64,000 nucleotides of DNA from the NCBI GenBank assembly GCA_963760225.1, contig CAVXCD010000002.1:124001-188000 (forward strand), in the 5' to 3' direction. Below the pieces are notes generated by a model. That model made no database searches, was not told the origin of the DNA, and saw only the letters and a list, made by a program, of their open reading frames with translations. Each line of letters opens with the position of its first letter. Within the stretch, counting starts at the first letter, position 1. A program made the position numbers and the translations under genes. The DNA is from 13-2-20CM-66-19 sp963760225 (GTDB lineage Bacteria; Pseudomonadota; Gammaproteobacteria; Steroidobacterales; Steroidobacteraceae). Positions 26,504 to 36,184 of the stretch are shown here, piece after piece.

Positions 26504-26977
26504 TTGGCCGCGCGATCCGCGCCTAAGCGCGCGCTGAGGCTTGCAGGCTTCGTCCCCTTTCGCCTCAACCGCCTGGCGGCGGCGGTCAGCCAGCACCTGG
26601 CGGCGATCTACCGCGCGCGCTTCGCGCTCGACATTCCCGCCTGGCGCGTGATCGCCACCGTCGGCGAGCGCCATCGCTGCACCGCGCAGCACGTGGCCGA
26701 CAGCACGCGCATGCACAAGACGCGCGTCAGCCGCGCCATCGCCCAGCTGCGCGCGCGCGGCCTGATCGCACGGGCGGCGAGCGCGCGCGACGGCCGCGAG
26801 ATGCAGCTGCGCCTCACCCGAGCCGGCCGGCGCCTGTACGCGCAGCTGGTGCCGCTGGTGCTGGCGCGTGAGCGCGGGCTGATGCGCTGCATGAGCGCCG
26901 CCGAGCGGCGCGCCTTCCTGCGCGGACTCGAGCGGCTCGAGACGTTCCTGCTGCTGCGCGATCGACACGCGGGTTGA
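26504..26977 (+). CDS. MarR-family transcriptional regulator
   Basis: A 157-residue winged-helix regulator. The DNA-binding part reads HVADSTRMHKTRVSRAIAQLRARGLI, then the wing RAASARDGREMQLRLT. It probably controls hmgA-fahA and itself through the palindrome in the shared promoter, by analogy with HmgR-type regulators that respond to homogentisate. I chose the TTG at 26504, preceded by GGAGAG (26493-26498); the in-frame ATG at 26462 overlaps the -10 element and is unlikely to be on the mRNA. Confidence 0.85.
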   Translation: MAARSAPKRALRLAGFVPFRLNRLAAAVSQHLAAIYRARFALDIPAWRVIATVGERHRCTAQHVADSTRMHKTRVSRAIAQLRARGLIARAASARDGREMQLRLTRAGRRLYAQLVPLVLARERGLMRCMSAAERRAFLRGLERLETFLLLRDRHAG

Positions 26978-26986
26978 GCTGTTAAC

Positions 26987-27544
26987 ATGCCGCGCATGTC
27001 ACTGGCCGGAATCCGTTGTGTTGCGGGCGCAGGGCTGATGCTGCTCGCCGGGTCGCTGCCGGCGATGCCGGCACGCTACCTGGGCGGCGCGGCGGGCAGC
27101 GAGCCCGCGCCGCTGCACGCCGCGGCCGCAGCGCCCGCTGCAGTGTTCGCGCCGCTGGCGCACTCGGCGCTCATCGTGCTCGAGACAGCGCGGCTGCCCG
27201 CGGGGCTGACCCTGCAACTGCGCCGCAGCGACGGCGCGGCGCTCGCCGTGACCGATCTGGTCGTGAGTATCGACGGCCGCACCGTCGCGGCGACGGTCGC
27301 CGGCCCGCAGCGCTGGTCGGTGTCCTGGCCGCAGCCGCCCACCGGCGGCGCTCACCGCCTCGAGGTGGTGGTCGCCCACGACGGCATCCGCGAGGTGCTC
27401 GACGGCACCATCGCCACCGCTGCGGCGGCCGCACCCGCTGCCGCGGGTGGCGCGCTGCACGCTCACCAGCAGCTGGTCTGGTGGATCCTCAACATCGCCA
27501 TCGTGTTCATCGCGGTGATCGCGATCTCGCGACGCATGTCGTGA
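26987..27544 (+). CDS. Exported single-helix membrane protein, unknown
   Basis: A 185-residue Ala-rich protein starting 9 bases after marR, so probably co-transcribed. It has an N-terminal signal peptide, a beta-rich middle (about 55-140) with VTDLVVSIDGRTV and AHRLEVVVAHDG, resembling the CopC/FixH-like immunoglobulin fold, and a C-terminal membrane helix (WWILNIAIVFIAVIAIS) followed by RRMS. It would be anchored with the domain in the periplasm. Function unknown. ATG 26996 is an alternative start. Confidence 0.6.
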   Translation: MPRMSLAGIRCVAGAGLMLLAGSLPAMPARYLGGAAGSEPAPLHAAAAAPAAVFAPLAHSALIVLETARLPAGLTLQLRRSDGAALAVTDLVVSIDGRTVAATVAGPQRWSVSWPQPPTGGAHRLEVVVAHDGIREVLDGTIATAAAAAPAAAGGALHAHQQLVWWILNIAIVFIAVIAISRRMS

Positions 27545-27610
27545 GCGGCGGGGGCGCGCGGCACGGGCCGCCGCCGGCGCGCGCACCTGAAGGCGGCGCG
27601 GCAGGGCCGC

Positions 27611-29062
27611 TCAGTTGGCCGTGACGGCTTTCACGTAGCGGTAGAAGAACCGGTTCCAGGTGTAGAAGGCAGCGACGCTGAGCCGCTCGTCGCGCCCATG
27701 GGCGCGAATGTCGTCGCGGTCCACGGTGACGCCGCCGAAGGTGTAGGTCGGCAGTCCCGCGGCATTCGTATAAATCGCGTCCGAGGCACCCACGCTCATG
27801 GTCGGCACGACTTTGACTCCGGGCCAGGTGGCCGCCACCAGCGCCTCGAGCGGCTTCATGACATCCGCACGCAGTGGCGGGGGTGGCAGGGCGCGCCGCT
27901 CGGATGCCGTGTCCGTGATCTCGCCGTTGTCGGCCACGTAGCGCACGGTAAGCTGCGGGTCGGCCAGCAGACCGAGCAGCTGCCGGCGGACTTCTTCCTG
28001 GGAGTGCCCCGGCAGGATGCGGCAATTCACATTCGCCTGTGCGCGCTGCGGCAGCGCGTTATTCGCATGCCCACCCTCGATCCGGGTCGCCACACAGGTG
28101 GTGTGCATCGTGGAAGCGTACTCCGGATCGGCCGACAGGCGCGCAACGGCCGCCATATCCGGCGGTGAGCCGAGCAGGGCGCGCATGTCGGCCGCCTGCT
28201 CGCCGCTGACGATCCCGTTCGCCAGCTGCTCGAAATAGGCACGCGTGATGCTGTTCAGCTCGAACGGAAAGTGGTAATTCGCCACCTTGAGCAGGTCCTG
28301 AGCGAGCTCGTAGATGGCGTTGTCGGGTGTCGGCCGCGAGCTGTGACCGCCCTTGTTGGTGGTGATCAGCTGATAGTCGGCATAGAGCTTCTCGGTGGCG
28401 ATGAGCTGGGCGACGCGCGGCACGCCGTGCTCGGACAGCACCGACCAGTCGTCCTGATTGAGGACGAACTCGGCGTCGATGAGCTCGCGGTGATTGTTGA
28501 TGAGCCAGTTCACGCCGTTGCAGCAGCCGCCCTCCTCGTCCGCCGTGAGCGCCACGATGATGTCGCGACTCGGGCGAAAGCCCTCCTGCTTCATCCGCAG
28601 CAGCGCGCTCACCATGACCGCATCGCCGTCCTTCATGTCGAGGGTACCGCGGCCGTAGAAGTAACCGTCCTTCTCGATCAGCTTGAACGGGTCGGTGCTC
28701 CAGTCCTCGCGCTTGGCCTCCACGACGTCGAGGTGCCCGATAAGCAGCACCGGCTTGCGCCTGCCGGTGCCGTGCAGGCGTACCACAACGTTCTTCTTGC
28801 GATCGCTCGCGCCGCCCACGAACACGTCGGCGGGCGCAAAGCCTGCGTCGCGAAAGCGTTTCGCCATGGCCTCGGCCGCCGTGGTGACGTTGCCGACCGA
28901 GTCGGTGGTGTTGATCTCGATCAGCTGCTGGTAGATGTCATGGGCCAGAGTATCGGCGGCCTTGTCGGCCGGCGTCGCGGCAGGGTTCGCCGCGAACGCC
29001 GTGCCCGCCGCGAGCACAATGAGCAGCGCGGCGGTGCAGGGCGCAGGAAGGCGTGTGGTCAT
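27611..29062 (-). CDS. Exported M20-family metallopeptidase
   Basis: A 483-residue M20/M28-type zinc peptidase with a signal peptide cleaved near residue 25. Metal ligands and catalytic residues are His110 and Asp112 (IGHLDVV), Asp142 (GTLDMKDGD) and Glu176/Glu177 (ADEEGG). A dimerisation domain is in the middle (HSSRPTPDNAIYEL). It acts in the periplasm, probably on dipeptides or N-acyl amino acids. An unusual Cys-Cys follows the glutamates (GGCCNG). It is encoded on the same strand as the propeller gene upstream, 33 bases apart. Confidence 0.9.
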   Translation of the reverse strand: MTTRLPAPCTAALLIVLAAGTAFAANPAATPADKAADTLAHDIYQQLIEINTTDSVGNVTTAAEAMAKRFRDAGFAPADVFVGGASDRKKNVVVRLHGTGRRKPVLLIGHLDVVEAKREDWSTDPFKLIEKDGYFYGRGTLDMKDGDAVMVSALLRMKQEGFRPSRDIIVALTADEEGGCCNGVNWLINNHRELIDAEFVLNQDDWSVLSEHGVPRVAQLIATEKLYADYQLITTNKGGHSSRPTPDNAIYELAQDLLKVANYHFPFELNSITRAYFEQLANGIVSGEQAADMRALLGSPPDMAAVARLSADPEYASTMHTTCVATRIEGGHANNALPQRAQANVNCRILPGHSQEEVRRQLLGLLADPQLTVRYVADNGEITDTASERRALPPPPLRADVMKPLEALVAATWPGVKVVPTMSVGASDAIYTNAAGLPTYTFGGVTVDRDDIRAHGRDERLSVAAFYTWNRFFYRYVKAVTAN

Positions 29063-29095
29063 GAGTTACGTCCCCGAGGTAGTTGTCATTACGGT

Positions 29096-30166
29096 CTAGC
29101 GCTGCGACGCCACCACCAGCAGCCGGAACGAGCCGGGCAGCAGCGGCGGGCGCGGGTGCGGCTGCGCGGCGCTCGGCGCAGGCGCCGGACCGAAGTCGGC
29201 GGTCACCAGGAAGATACGGTGCGTGCCCGGATCGAGCGCCATGGTGCGCGCACCGCGCTGCGTCGTCACCGATTGCGCGACCTCGGGCGTCCCGTCAGGA
29301 GTCACTCGCACGGCGGTCAGCACCCCCTCCCCGCAGGAGGCGAAGGCGAGCTGCGCCCCCGCATCGAACGCGGCGGCATCGGCGCCTGCGCCGATCGGCA
29401 CGCTCCCCAGCACCCGTCCGGAAACTGCATCAACGACCGTCATCACCTTATTGCCGCACACGGCGAACAGCCGCCGCGCGGCCGCATCGAGGGTGAGTCC
29501 GGTCGGCTCCTCGCAACCGGTGAGCGGCCAGACGCTCGTCACCTTGAGGTCGCGCGGATCGATCACCGCGATGCTGTTGTGGTCCTCGAGGTTCACGTAC
29601 ACCGGGCCTGCGCCGTCGCTCGCGGCGAATTCCGGCTTGGCATCGAGCGCAATGGTGCCGGCCACCGCGCCGCTGGCGGCGTCCGCCGCGGTGACGTTGC
29701 GGCCACGGCCGTTGAAGGTGAACACGCGGCGCGCGCCGCGGTGATAGAGAATCGCGTCGGGATTCTCGCCGCTGGTCCTGATCTCCTGCAGGCGCGCGAG
29801 TGTCTTCAGGTCGAACACCACGATGGTGCCCGCCCGGCCGGCACTGACAAACCCGCGGCCGAGATCGGGCGCGAGCGCAATGCCGTGCACACCGGGCGTA
29901 TCGGCGACCTCACCCACCACGCGCAGCTTGTCGGCATCCACCACCAGCACGCGGCTGCCGTGGGAGATGAACAGGCGGTGACTGTCCGCCGCGAACGCCA
30001 GGTAGTCCCAGCCCTCATCGCCCGGCAGCGGCACCTGCTGCGCCAGCCGGTAGTGCGCAGCTTCGGTGACCGGCGCCGCCGGCGCAGGTCCGGCCGCCAG
30101 GGCGCACGCGGCCGCCGCCGCGGCCGCGCACAGGTACGCAGTGGATCGACGCGCTCCACGGTGCAT
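29096..30166 (-). CDS. Exported YncE-like beta-propeller protein
   Basis: A 356-residue protein with a long Ala-rich signal peptide and a seven-bladed NHL/YncE-type propeller. Blade starts such as HRLFISHGSRVLVVDAD, RGFVSAGRAGTIVVFD and RVFTFNGRGRNV follow each other at about 42-residue spacing. Such proteins bind ligands or partners rather than catalyse. It sits between the nuo operon and the M20 peptidase on the same strand, but nothing ties it to complex I. Confidence 0.8.
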   Translation of the reverse strand: MHRGARRSTAYLCAAAAAAACALAAGPAPAAPVTEAAHYRLAQQVPLPGDEGWDYLAFAADSHRLFISHGSRVLVVDADKLRVVGEVADTPGVHGIALAPDLGRGFVSAGRAGTIVVFDLKTLARLQEIRTSGENPDAILYHRGARRVFTFNGRGRNVTAADAASGAVAGTIALDAKPEFAASDGAGPVYVNLEDHNSIAVIDPRDLKVTSVWPLTGCEEPTGLTLDAAARRLFAVCGNKVMTVVDAVSGRVLGSVPIGAGADAAAFDAGAQLAFASCGEGVLTAVRVTPDGTPEVAQSVTTQRGARTMALDPGTHRIFLVTADFGPAPAPSAAQPHPRPPLLPGSFRLLVVASQR

Positions 30167-30184
30167 GGGGTGTCCTCCTGGGGG

Positions 30185-31630
30185 TCAGTGAATCAGCCGC
30201 GCACAAAGATCGAGCAGCGGCGCGGGCAACACGCCGAGCAGCGCCACCGCCGCGGCGTTGACGCCGAGCGCCAGCCGCACGCCCGGCTCGCGCACCGCGG
30301 CCGGCGGTGACCCCACCGGCTCATCGAAATACATCAGCTTGATGACGCGCAGGTAATAGTACGCGCCCACCACCGACATGGCGGCGGCGAGCACCACCAG
30401 CCACAGGTGCTGCGTCTCCCACAGCGCCTGGAAGATGCGCAGCTTGCCCCAGAAGCCGACGAAAATCGGCACGCCGGCGAGTGAGAACATCAGAATCAGC
30501 ATCACCGCCGCGAGCAGCGGATCGCGCCGGTACAGGCCCTTGTAGTCCTCGAGTCGGTCCGCTTCGAAGCCCTTGGCACTGCTGAGCAGGATCACGCCGA
30601 AGGCGCCGAGCGCGGTCAACACATACACCAGCGTATAGAAGAGCGCGGCGGCGTAACCATCCGGGGTCCCGGCAACGAACCCGAGCAGGATGAAGCCCAC
30701 GTTCGCGATGGTGGAATACGCCAGCAGCCGCTTGATGTTGGTCTGCACCAGCGCCACCACGTTGCCCACCACCAGCGTGAGCACCGCGAGCGCGGCCAGC
30801 ATCTGGGTCCACTCGGCCGTGGTGCCGGCCAGCCCCTGCGCCAGCAGACGCAGCGTGAGCGCGAAATACGCGATCTTCGGCACCGTGCCGAGGAACAGCG
30901 TGACGCTGGTCGGGGCGCCCTCGTACACGTCCGGCAGCCACATGTGGAACGGCACCGCGCCGAGCTTGAAGGCCACCGCCACCACGATGAAGGCGAGCCC
31001 GAGCACCACGCCGCGATGCAGCGGCGCATGCAGTGCGCCCGCGATCACGCCCAGGTCGAGCGTGCCGGTGAGGCCGTAGATCAGCGACATGCCGTACAGC
31101 AGCGCGCCGGAAGCGATCGCCCCCAGCACGAAATACTTCATGGCCGCTTCTGCGGCCACCCCTGAATCGCGGTCGAACGCCACCAGGGCATACACCGACA
31201 GCGCCAGCAGCTCGACGCCGAGGTACACCGTCAGCAGGCTGTTGGCGGAAATGAGCACGAAGATGCCGAGCAGCGCGGTGAGCGCCAGCACGTAGTATTC
31301 ACCCTGCAGGATGTTGCGGTTCTCCAGGTAGGCCCGCGAGTACAGCAGCGCGAGCGCGACGCACAGGAAGCCTGCGAGCTTCAGCACGAAGCCGAGCTCG
31401 TCCGCCACGTACATGCCGGCGAACAGCAGCGTGCGCTGCGGCACGTGTGCGTACAGCAGCGTGAGCGCCGCGCCGGCGGCGAGCGTCAGCAGCGTGAGCG
31501 TGCCGGTGAGTCCACGGCGGCGCTCGCCGGCAAACACCTCGACCAGCAGGATCACGCAGATGGCGCAGCCGAGCCAGATCTCCGGCACGGCCGGGGCGAG
31601 GCTGGCGAGCTGAAGAGCGGGTTCGTGCAT
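30185..31630 (-). CDS. nuoN: NADH-quinone oxidoreductase subunit N
   Basis: A 481-residue antiporter-like membrane subunit of complex I with about 14 helices. The motif KYFVLGAIASGALLYG and the lysine-containing helices (GFWGKLRIFQAL, LVQTNIKRLLAYSTI) are those of the proton-translocating NuoN/L/M family. It is the last gene of the nuo operon, 29 bases after nuoM. The start ATG 31630 was chosen because the longer in-frame reading merges with nuoM in another frame. Confidence 0.96.
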   Translation of the reverse strand: MHEPALQLASLAPAVPEIWLGCAICVILLVEVFAGERRRGLTGTLTLLTLAAGAALTLLYAHVPQRTLLFAGMYVADELGFVLKLAGFLCVALALLYSRAYLENRNILQGEYYVLALTALLGIFVLISANSLLTVYLGVELLALSVYALVAFDRDSGVAAEAAMKYFVLGAIASGALLYGMSLIYGLTGTLDLGVIAGALHAPLHRGVVLGLAFIVVAVAFKLGAVPFHMWLPDVYEGAPTSVTLFLGTVPKIAYFALTLRLLAQGLAGTTAEWTQMLAALAVLTLVVGNVVALVQTNIKRLLAYSTIANVGFILLGFVAGTPDGYAAALFYTLVYVLTALGAFGVILLSSAKGFEADRLEDYKGLYRRDPLLAAVMLILMFSLAGVPIFVGFWGKLRIFQALWETQHLWLVVLAAAMSVVGAYYYLRVIKLMYFDEPVGSPPAAVREPGVRLALGVNAAAVALLGVLPAPLLDLCARLIH

Positions 31631-31659
31631 GGCGGTGGCGGCGTGTCCTTCAGTAGGTG

Positions 31660-33177
31660 TCAGAGCTTGCTGGCGAGCGCCTGGGTCACCAGGTGGTGGA
31701 TGCTCGGCTGCATGACCTTCAGCAGCGGTGCCGGCCACACCCCCACCAGCAGCACCGCCAGCGCCAGCGCCCCGAGCACCACGAACTCGCGGCCGTTCAC
31801 GTCCTCGAGCGCCGCGACGCGCGGGCTGGTCACCGGACCGAACACCACGCGCTTCACCAGCCACAGCGTGTAGCACGCTCCCAGTATCAGCGTGACCGCC
31901 GCCAGCGCCGAGTACCAGAAGCTCGCGCGGAAGCTGGCGATGATCACCAGGAATTCGCCGACGAAGCCCGAGGTGCCGGGCAGCCCGGTGTTGGCGAGCG
32001 CGAACAGCACCATGAAGGCGGCGAACACCGGCATGGTGTTGACCACCCCGCCGTAGTCGGCGATCTGCCGGCTGTGCAGCCGGTCGTACAGCACCCCGAC
32101 GCACAGGAACAGCGCGCCGGAGATGAGGCCATGGGAGATCATCTGCACCATCGCGCCATCCAGCCCCATGCCGGCGCCCGTGCGGCTGCCGGTGTTGCGC
32201 ACGATCTCGTAGATCACGAACGCACCGAGCGTCACGAAGCCCATGTGGGCGATCGACGAATAGGCGATCAGCTTCTTCATGTCCTGCTGCACCAGCGCGA
32301 CGAAGCCGATGTAGATCACCGCGATCAGCGACAGCGAGATCAGTGCCAGGTCGAGCTCGCGGCTCGCGTCGGGGGTGACCGGCAGGGAAAAGCGCAGGAA
32401 GCCGTAGCCGCCCATCTTCAGCATGATGGCCGCGAGGATCACCGAACCGCCGGTGGGTGCCTCGACGTGCGCATCGGGCAGCCAGGTGTGCACCGGCCAC
32501 ATCGGCACCTTGACGGCGAACGCCAGCAGGAACGCGGCGAAGATCCAGCGCTGCTCGGGCAGCGCGAGCGGCAGAGCCTGGAAGTCGGCGATCGAGTAGC
32601 TGCCGCACTTGACGTACAGGTAGATGAGCGCCGCCAGCATGAATACCGAGCCGAGGAAGGTGTAGAGGAAGAACTTGATGGTGGCGTACACGCGCCGCGG
32701 GCCGCCCCAGATGCCGATGATCAGGAACATCGGGATCAGCATCGCTTCCCAGAAGAAATAGAACAGCAGCGCGTCGGTGGCGCAGAACACCCCGATCATC
32801 AGGCCTTCCATGATGAGGAACGCGGCGTAGTACTGCGCCACGCGGGTGGTGATGACGCTCCAGCCGGCGATCACCACCGGCACCGTCATGAAGGCGGTGA
32901 GCACGATGAGCGGCAGCGAGATGCCGTCGACGCCGAGCGCGTAGCGCGCGTTGAAGCGCGGGATCCACGGCAGCCCTTCGGTGAACTGCGGCGCGGCGCT
33001 CACGGTGCTGAAGTGCGTCCACAGCGGCACCGACAGCAGCAGCGTCGCGAGCGTACCGGCGAGCGCCAGCCAGCGCCCGGCGGCGATGCGGCGCTCACCC
33101 AGCAGCAGCACCAGCAACCCGGTGCCGATCGGCAGCCAGATCAGGGTCGACAGCAGGCCGTGCAGGTTTTCGGTCAC
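31660..33177 (-). CDS. nuoM: NADH-quinone oxidoreductase subunit M
   Basis: A 505-residue antiporter-like subunit of the complex I membrane arm. The family motif is LPDAHVEAPTGGSVILAAIMLKMGGYGFLR-like, with the channel lysine in the LKMGGYG segment, preceded by KVPMWPVHTW. It has about 14 membrane helices and moves protons in the distal arm. It follows nuoL by 17 bases. Confidence 0.97.
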   Translation of the reverse strand: MTENLHGLLSTLIWLPIGTGLLVLLLGERRIAAGRWLALAGTLATLLLSVPLWTHFSTVSAAPQFTEGLPWIPRFNARYALGVDGISLPLIVLTAFMTVPVVIAGWSVITTRVAQYYAAFLIMEGLMIGVFCATDALLFYFFWEAMLIPMFLIIGIWGGPRRVYATIKFFLYTFLGSVFMLAALIYLYVKCGSYSIADFQALPLALPEQRWIFAAFLLAFAVKVPMWPVHTWLPDAHVEAPTGGSVILAAIMLKMGGYGFLRFSLPVTPDASRELDLALISLSLIAVIYIGFVALVQQDMKKLIAYSSIAHMGFVTLGAFVIYEIVRNTGSRTGAGMGLDGAMVQMISHGLISGALFLCVGVLYDRLHSRQIADYGGVVNTMPVFAAFMVLFALANTGLPGTSGFVGEFLVIIASFRASFWYSALAAVTLILGACYTLWLVKRVVFGPVTSPRVAALEDVNGREFVVLGALALAVLLVGVWPAPLLKVMQPSIHHLVTQALASKL

Positions 33178-33194
33178 TTGCGGTGCGCGCCTCT

Positions 33195-35237
33195 TCAGGT
33201 GAGCGTGTGCATCAGAAACCAGCCGAGCAGCAGCGCCAGCCCGATCATCATCCAGAACGCATACGAGTACAGGTAGCCGCTCTGCACGCGCCGCAACAGC
33301 CCGCCGAAGCCGCTGACCGCCTCCGCCGTGCCGTTCACCATGGCGCCATCGATCAGTCCCTGGTCACCACCCTTCCACAGGCCGACGCCGATCAGGCGGG
33401 TGAGCGCGGCCAGCACGTGCTCGTTGAACCAGTCGAAGTAGTACTTGTGCACCAGCAGCGAGTACAGCCAGCGGGCGCGCCGCGCGGCTTGCGCGGCGAG
33501 CTCCGGCCGCCACAGGAAGCACACCCAGGCGGTGACGACGCCGGCGAGCGCCAGCGCGAACGGCAGCGAGAACAGGCCCTGCAGCCCCGCCTGCAGCGCG
33601 CCGGGGAACTCGGCGCCGAGCCTGGCGACGACATCGTTAGCCCGCAGCACGAAGATCGAAGTGCCGAAGTAGCTGCCGAACAGCACCGAGCCGACCGCGA
33701 GCGCGCCGCTCAGCACCGAAGGGATGGCAAGCGCAATGAGCGGCAGCGTCACCACCCACGGGCTCTCGTGCGGATCGTGATCCGCGCCGTGCGCGGCAGC
33801 GGGCGCAGCGTGCGGGTCAGCCCCCGCCGGCGCCTCGTGCCCGGCCTCGGCGTGCGCCTGGCGGAAGCGTTCCGGGCCGTGGAAGGTCATGAAGATCATG
33901 CGGAAGGTGTACAGCGCGGTGACGAATACGCCGAGCAGCACGCACCAGTACGCGTAAGCGGCGAACGGGCGGTGGGCTGCCGCGACCGCCTCGATGATCG
34001 CGTCCTTGGAATAGAAGCCGGCGAAGAACGGCGTGCCGATGAGCGCCAGCGCGCCAATCCAGAAGGTTACCGCGGTGATCGGCATGTACTTCGCCAGGCC
34101 GCCCATCTTGCGCATGTCCTGCTCGTGGTGCAGGGCGATGATCACCGAGCCGGCGGCCAGGAACAGCAGCGCCTTGAAGAAGGCGTGGGTCATGAGATGA
34201 AAGATCGCCGCGCCGTAGGCGGAGGCGCCGAGCGCCACCGTCATGTAGCCGAGCTGCGAGAGCGTCGAGTAGGCGATGACGCGCTTGATGTCGTTGCTCA
34301 CCACGCCCAGCAGTCCCATGAAGAACGCGGTGGTCGCGCCGATCAGCAGCACGAACGACAGCGCCCCTTCCGAGTACTCGAACAGCGGCGACATGCGCGC
34401 CACCATGAAGATGCCGGCGGTCACCATGGTGGCGGCGTGAATCAGCGCCGAGATGGGCGTCGGGCCTTCCATCGAGTCGGGCAGCCAGACATGCAGCGGC
34501 ACCTGCGCGGACTTGCCCATCGCGCCGATGAACAGGCAGATGCAGATGAGGGTGAGCGCATTCACGCTGGTGGTGGAGCTCAGCGGCACCAGCACGTGCG
34601 CGATCTGCGGCGCGGCGTAAAAGGCGGCGCGGTAGTCGAGCGAGTTGCTGAGCCAGGCGATCCCGGCGATCCCCAGCACGAAGCCGAAGTCACCGATGCG
34701 GTTGACGATGAAGGCCTTGAGGGCGGCGAAGGTCGCAGTCGGGCGCGTGTACCAGAAGCCGATCAGCAGGTACGACACCACGCCGACCGCCTCCCAGCCG
34801 AAGAACAGCTGCATGAAGTTGTTGGCCATCACCAGCATCAGCATGGCGAAGGTGAACAGCGAGATGTAGCTGAAGAAGCGCGTGTAGCCCGGATCGTCGT
34901 GCATGTAGCCGATGGTGTAGACGTGTACGCACAGCGACACGAAGGTCACCACCGCCATCATCAGCGCCGTCAGCCGATCGACCAGGAAGCCGACCTGCAT
35001 GTGCATGCCGTCGCTCACCAGCCAGGTGTACACCGCGCCGTCGTAGGCCGGCGCGCCGTCCCAGTAGACCTCTTTGAGCACCAGCAGCGACAGAGCGCAG
35101 GAGACCGCCACCGCCAGGCAGGCCACGCTATGGGCGCCGACCCGCCCGATGACGCGCCCGCCGAGGCCGGCGATGAGCGCGGCCGCGAGCGGCAACAGCG
35201 CTATGGCGAGCAGTACGTCGGGGTTGAGCGCCGGCAC
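33195..35237 (-). CDS. nuoL: NADH-quinone oxidoreductase subunit L
   Basis: A 680-residue subunit at the far end of the membrane arm, with the family motifs KSAQVPLHVWLPDSMEGPTP and ALIHAATMVTAGIFM and the long C-terminal lateral helix. An unusual His/Ala-rich loop of about 35 residues (AGHEAPAGADPHAAPAAAHG and beyond) lies between helices near residue 470. The GTG at 35237 begins 2 bases after the nuoK stop and gives the usual N-terminus; longer in-frame versions run back through nuoK. Confidence 0.96.
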   Translation of the reverse strand: MPALNPDVLLAIALLPLAAALIAGLGGRVIGRVGAHSVACLAVAVSCALSLLVLKEVYWDGAPAYDGAVYTWLVSDGMHMQVGFLVDRLTALMMAVVTFVSLCVHVYTIGYMHDDPGYTRFFSYISLFTFAMLMLVMANNFMQLFFGWEAVGVVSYLLIGFWYTRPTATFAALKAFIVNRIGDFGFVLGIAGIAWLSNSLDYRAAFYAAPQIAHVLVPLSSTTSVNALTLICICLFIGAMGKSAQVPLHVWLPDSMEGPTPISALIHAATMVTAGIFMVARMSPLFEYSEGALSFVLLIGATTAFFMGLLGVVSNDIKRVIAYSTLSQLGYMTVALGASAYGAAIFHLMTHAFFKALLFLAAGSVIIALHHEQDMRKMGGLAKYMPITAVTFWIGALALIGTPFFAGFYSKDAIIEAVAAAHRPFAAYAYWCVLLGVFVTALYTFRMIFMTFHGPERFRQAHAEAGHEAPAGADPHAAPAAAHGADHDPHESPWVVTLPLIALAIPSVLSGALAVGSVLFGSYFGTSIFVLRANDVVARLGAEFPGALQAGLQGLFSLPFALALAGVVTAWVCFLWRPELAAQAARRARWLYSLLVHKYYFDWFNEHVLAALTRLIGVGLWKGGDQGLIDGAMVNGTAEAVSGFGGLLRRVQSGYLYSYAFWMMIGLALLLGWFLMHTLT

Positions 35238-35239
35238 CG

Positions 35240-35545
35240 TCAGCCCTTCAGCGTGTTCAGGTCTTCGACGTTGATGCTGCGCCGCTCGCGGAACAGCACC
35301 ACCAGGATCGCCAGTCCGATGGCCGACTCGGCCGCTGCCACCGTGAGGATGAAGAACACGAACACCTGCCCGTTGATGTCCCCGAGGTAGCGCGAGAAGG
35401 CGATGAAATTGAAGTTGGCGGCGAGCAGCAGCAGCTCGACGCACATCAAGAGCAGGATGACGTTCTTGCGGTTGAGGAAGATCCCGGCCACCGCCACCGA
35501 GAACAGCACGCCCGAGAGCGTCAGCAGCTGCGCCAGCGTGATCAT
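35240..35545 (-). CDS. nuoK: NADH-quinone oxidoreductase subunit K
   Basis: A 101-residue three-helix subunit. The conserved glutamates are in LLMCVELLLLAANFN and in AAAESAIGLAILV, both on the proton path. It overlaps nuoJ by 4 bases (ATGA) and precedes nuoL by 2 bases. Confidence 0.96.
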   Translation of the reverse strand: MITLAQLLTLSGVLFSVAVAGIFLNRKNVILLLMCVELLLLAANFNFIAFSRYLGDINGQVFVFFILTVAAAESAIGLAILVVLFRERRSINVEDLNTLKG

Positions 35546-36147
35546 GGGCCTTGCTCCGCGTCCATCTGCACGATGCGCACCCGGTCCTCGCGCCGCACCG
35601 CCACCTGCGCGGCGACGTCCTGCTGCTTGTAGCCGGCGCGGCGCCGCAGCGTGAGGGCGATGGCGGCGACGATCGCGACCAGCAGCAGCATGGCCGCCAG
35701 CTCCAGCGGGTAGGCATAGCGCGTGTACAGCACGCTGCCGAGCTCGAGCGTGTTGCTGTAGCCGGCCGGCTCCGGTGTGCCGCCGTGCCCGGCATCGATG
35801 CCGAGCGCGCCGCGCACCCAGACCACCCCGACGATCTCGACGATCACGGCCAGCGCGGTCAGCACGCCCAGCCAGGCGAAGCGCGTGAACCCCTGGCGCA
35901 GCTCCGCCAGGTTGATGTCGAGCATCATCACCACGAACAGGAACAGCACCATCACCGCGCCGACGTACACCAGCACCAGCACCACCGCCAGGAACTCCGC
36001 CTCGACGAGCAGCCAGATGGCCGCGGAGGTGACGAAGCACAGCACCAGCGCCAGCGCGGAGTACACCGGGTTGCGTGAGCCGATCACCCCGAGCGCCGCC
36101 AGGGTGAGGATCGCCGCGAACAGGTAGAACAGCCCCTGGATCAGCAT
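35542..36147 (-). CDS. nuoJ: NADH-quinone oxidoreductase subunit J
   Basis: A 201-residue five-helix subunit. The region AEFLAVVLVLVYVGAVMVLF contains the helix-3 segment that bends in complex I. The C-terminal 30 residues are hydrophilic and end in VQMDAEQGP. It starts 37 bases after nuoI and overlaps nuoK. Confidence 0.95.
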   Translation of the reverse strand: MLIQGLFYLFAAILTLAALGVIGSRNPVYSALALVLCFVTSAAIWLLVEAEFLAVVLVLVYVGAVMVLFLFVVMMLDINLAELRQGFTRFAWLGVLTALAVIVEIVGVVWVRGALGIDAGHGGTPEPAGYSNTLELGSVLYTRYAYPLELAAMLLLVAIVAAIALTLRRRAGYKQQDVAAQVAVRREDRVRIVQMDAEQGP

Positions 36148-36184
36148 CGGCCGCGCTCCGCGGCGGGATTGGCGGCGGGCGCGC

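Noticed and set aside
31657..33276. Plus-strand open frame of 539 codons opposite nuoM
   Set aside because: Antisense shadow of nuoM with the same Arg/His/Asp bias and no domain.
33183..35390. Plus-strand open frame of 735 codons opposite nuoL
   Set aside because: The His/Arg/Gln-rich composition is typical of the complement of hydrophobic membrane protein genes; nuoL is unmistakable on the other strand.
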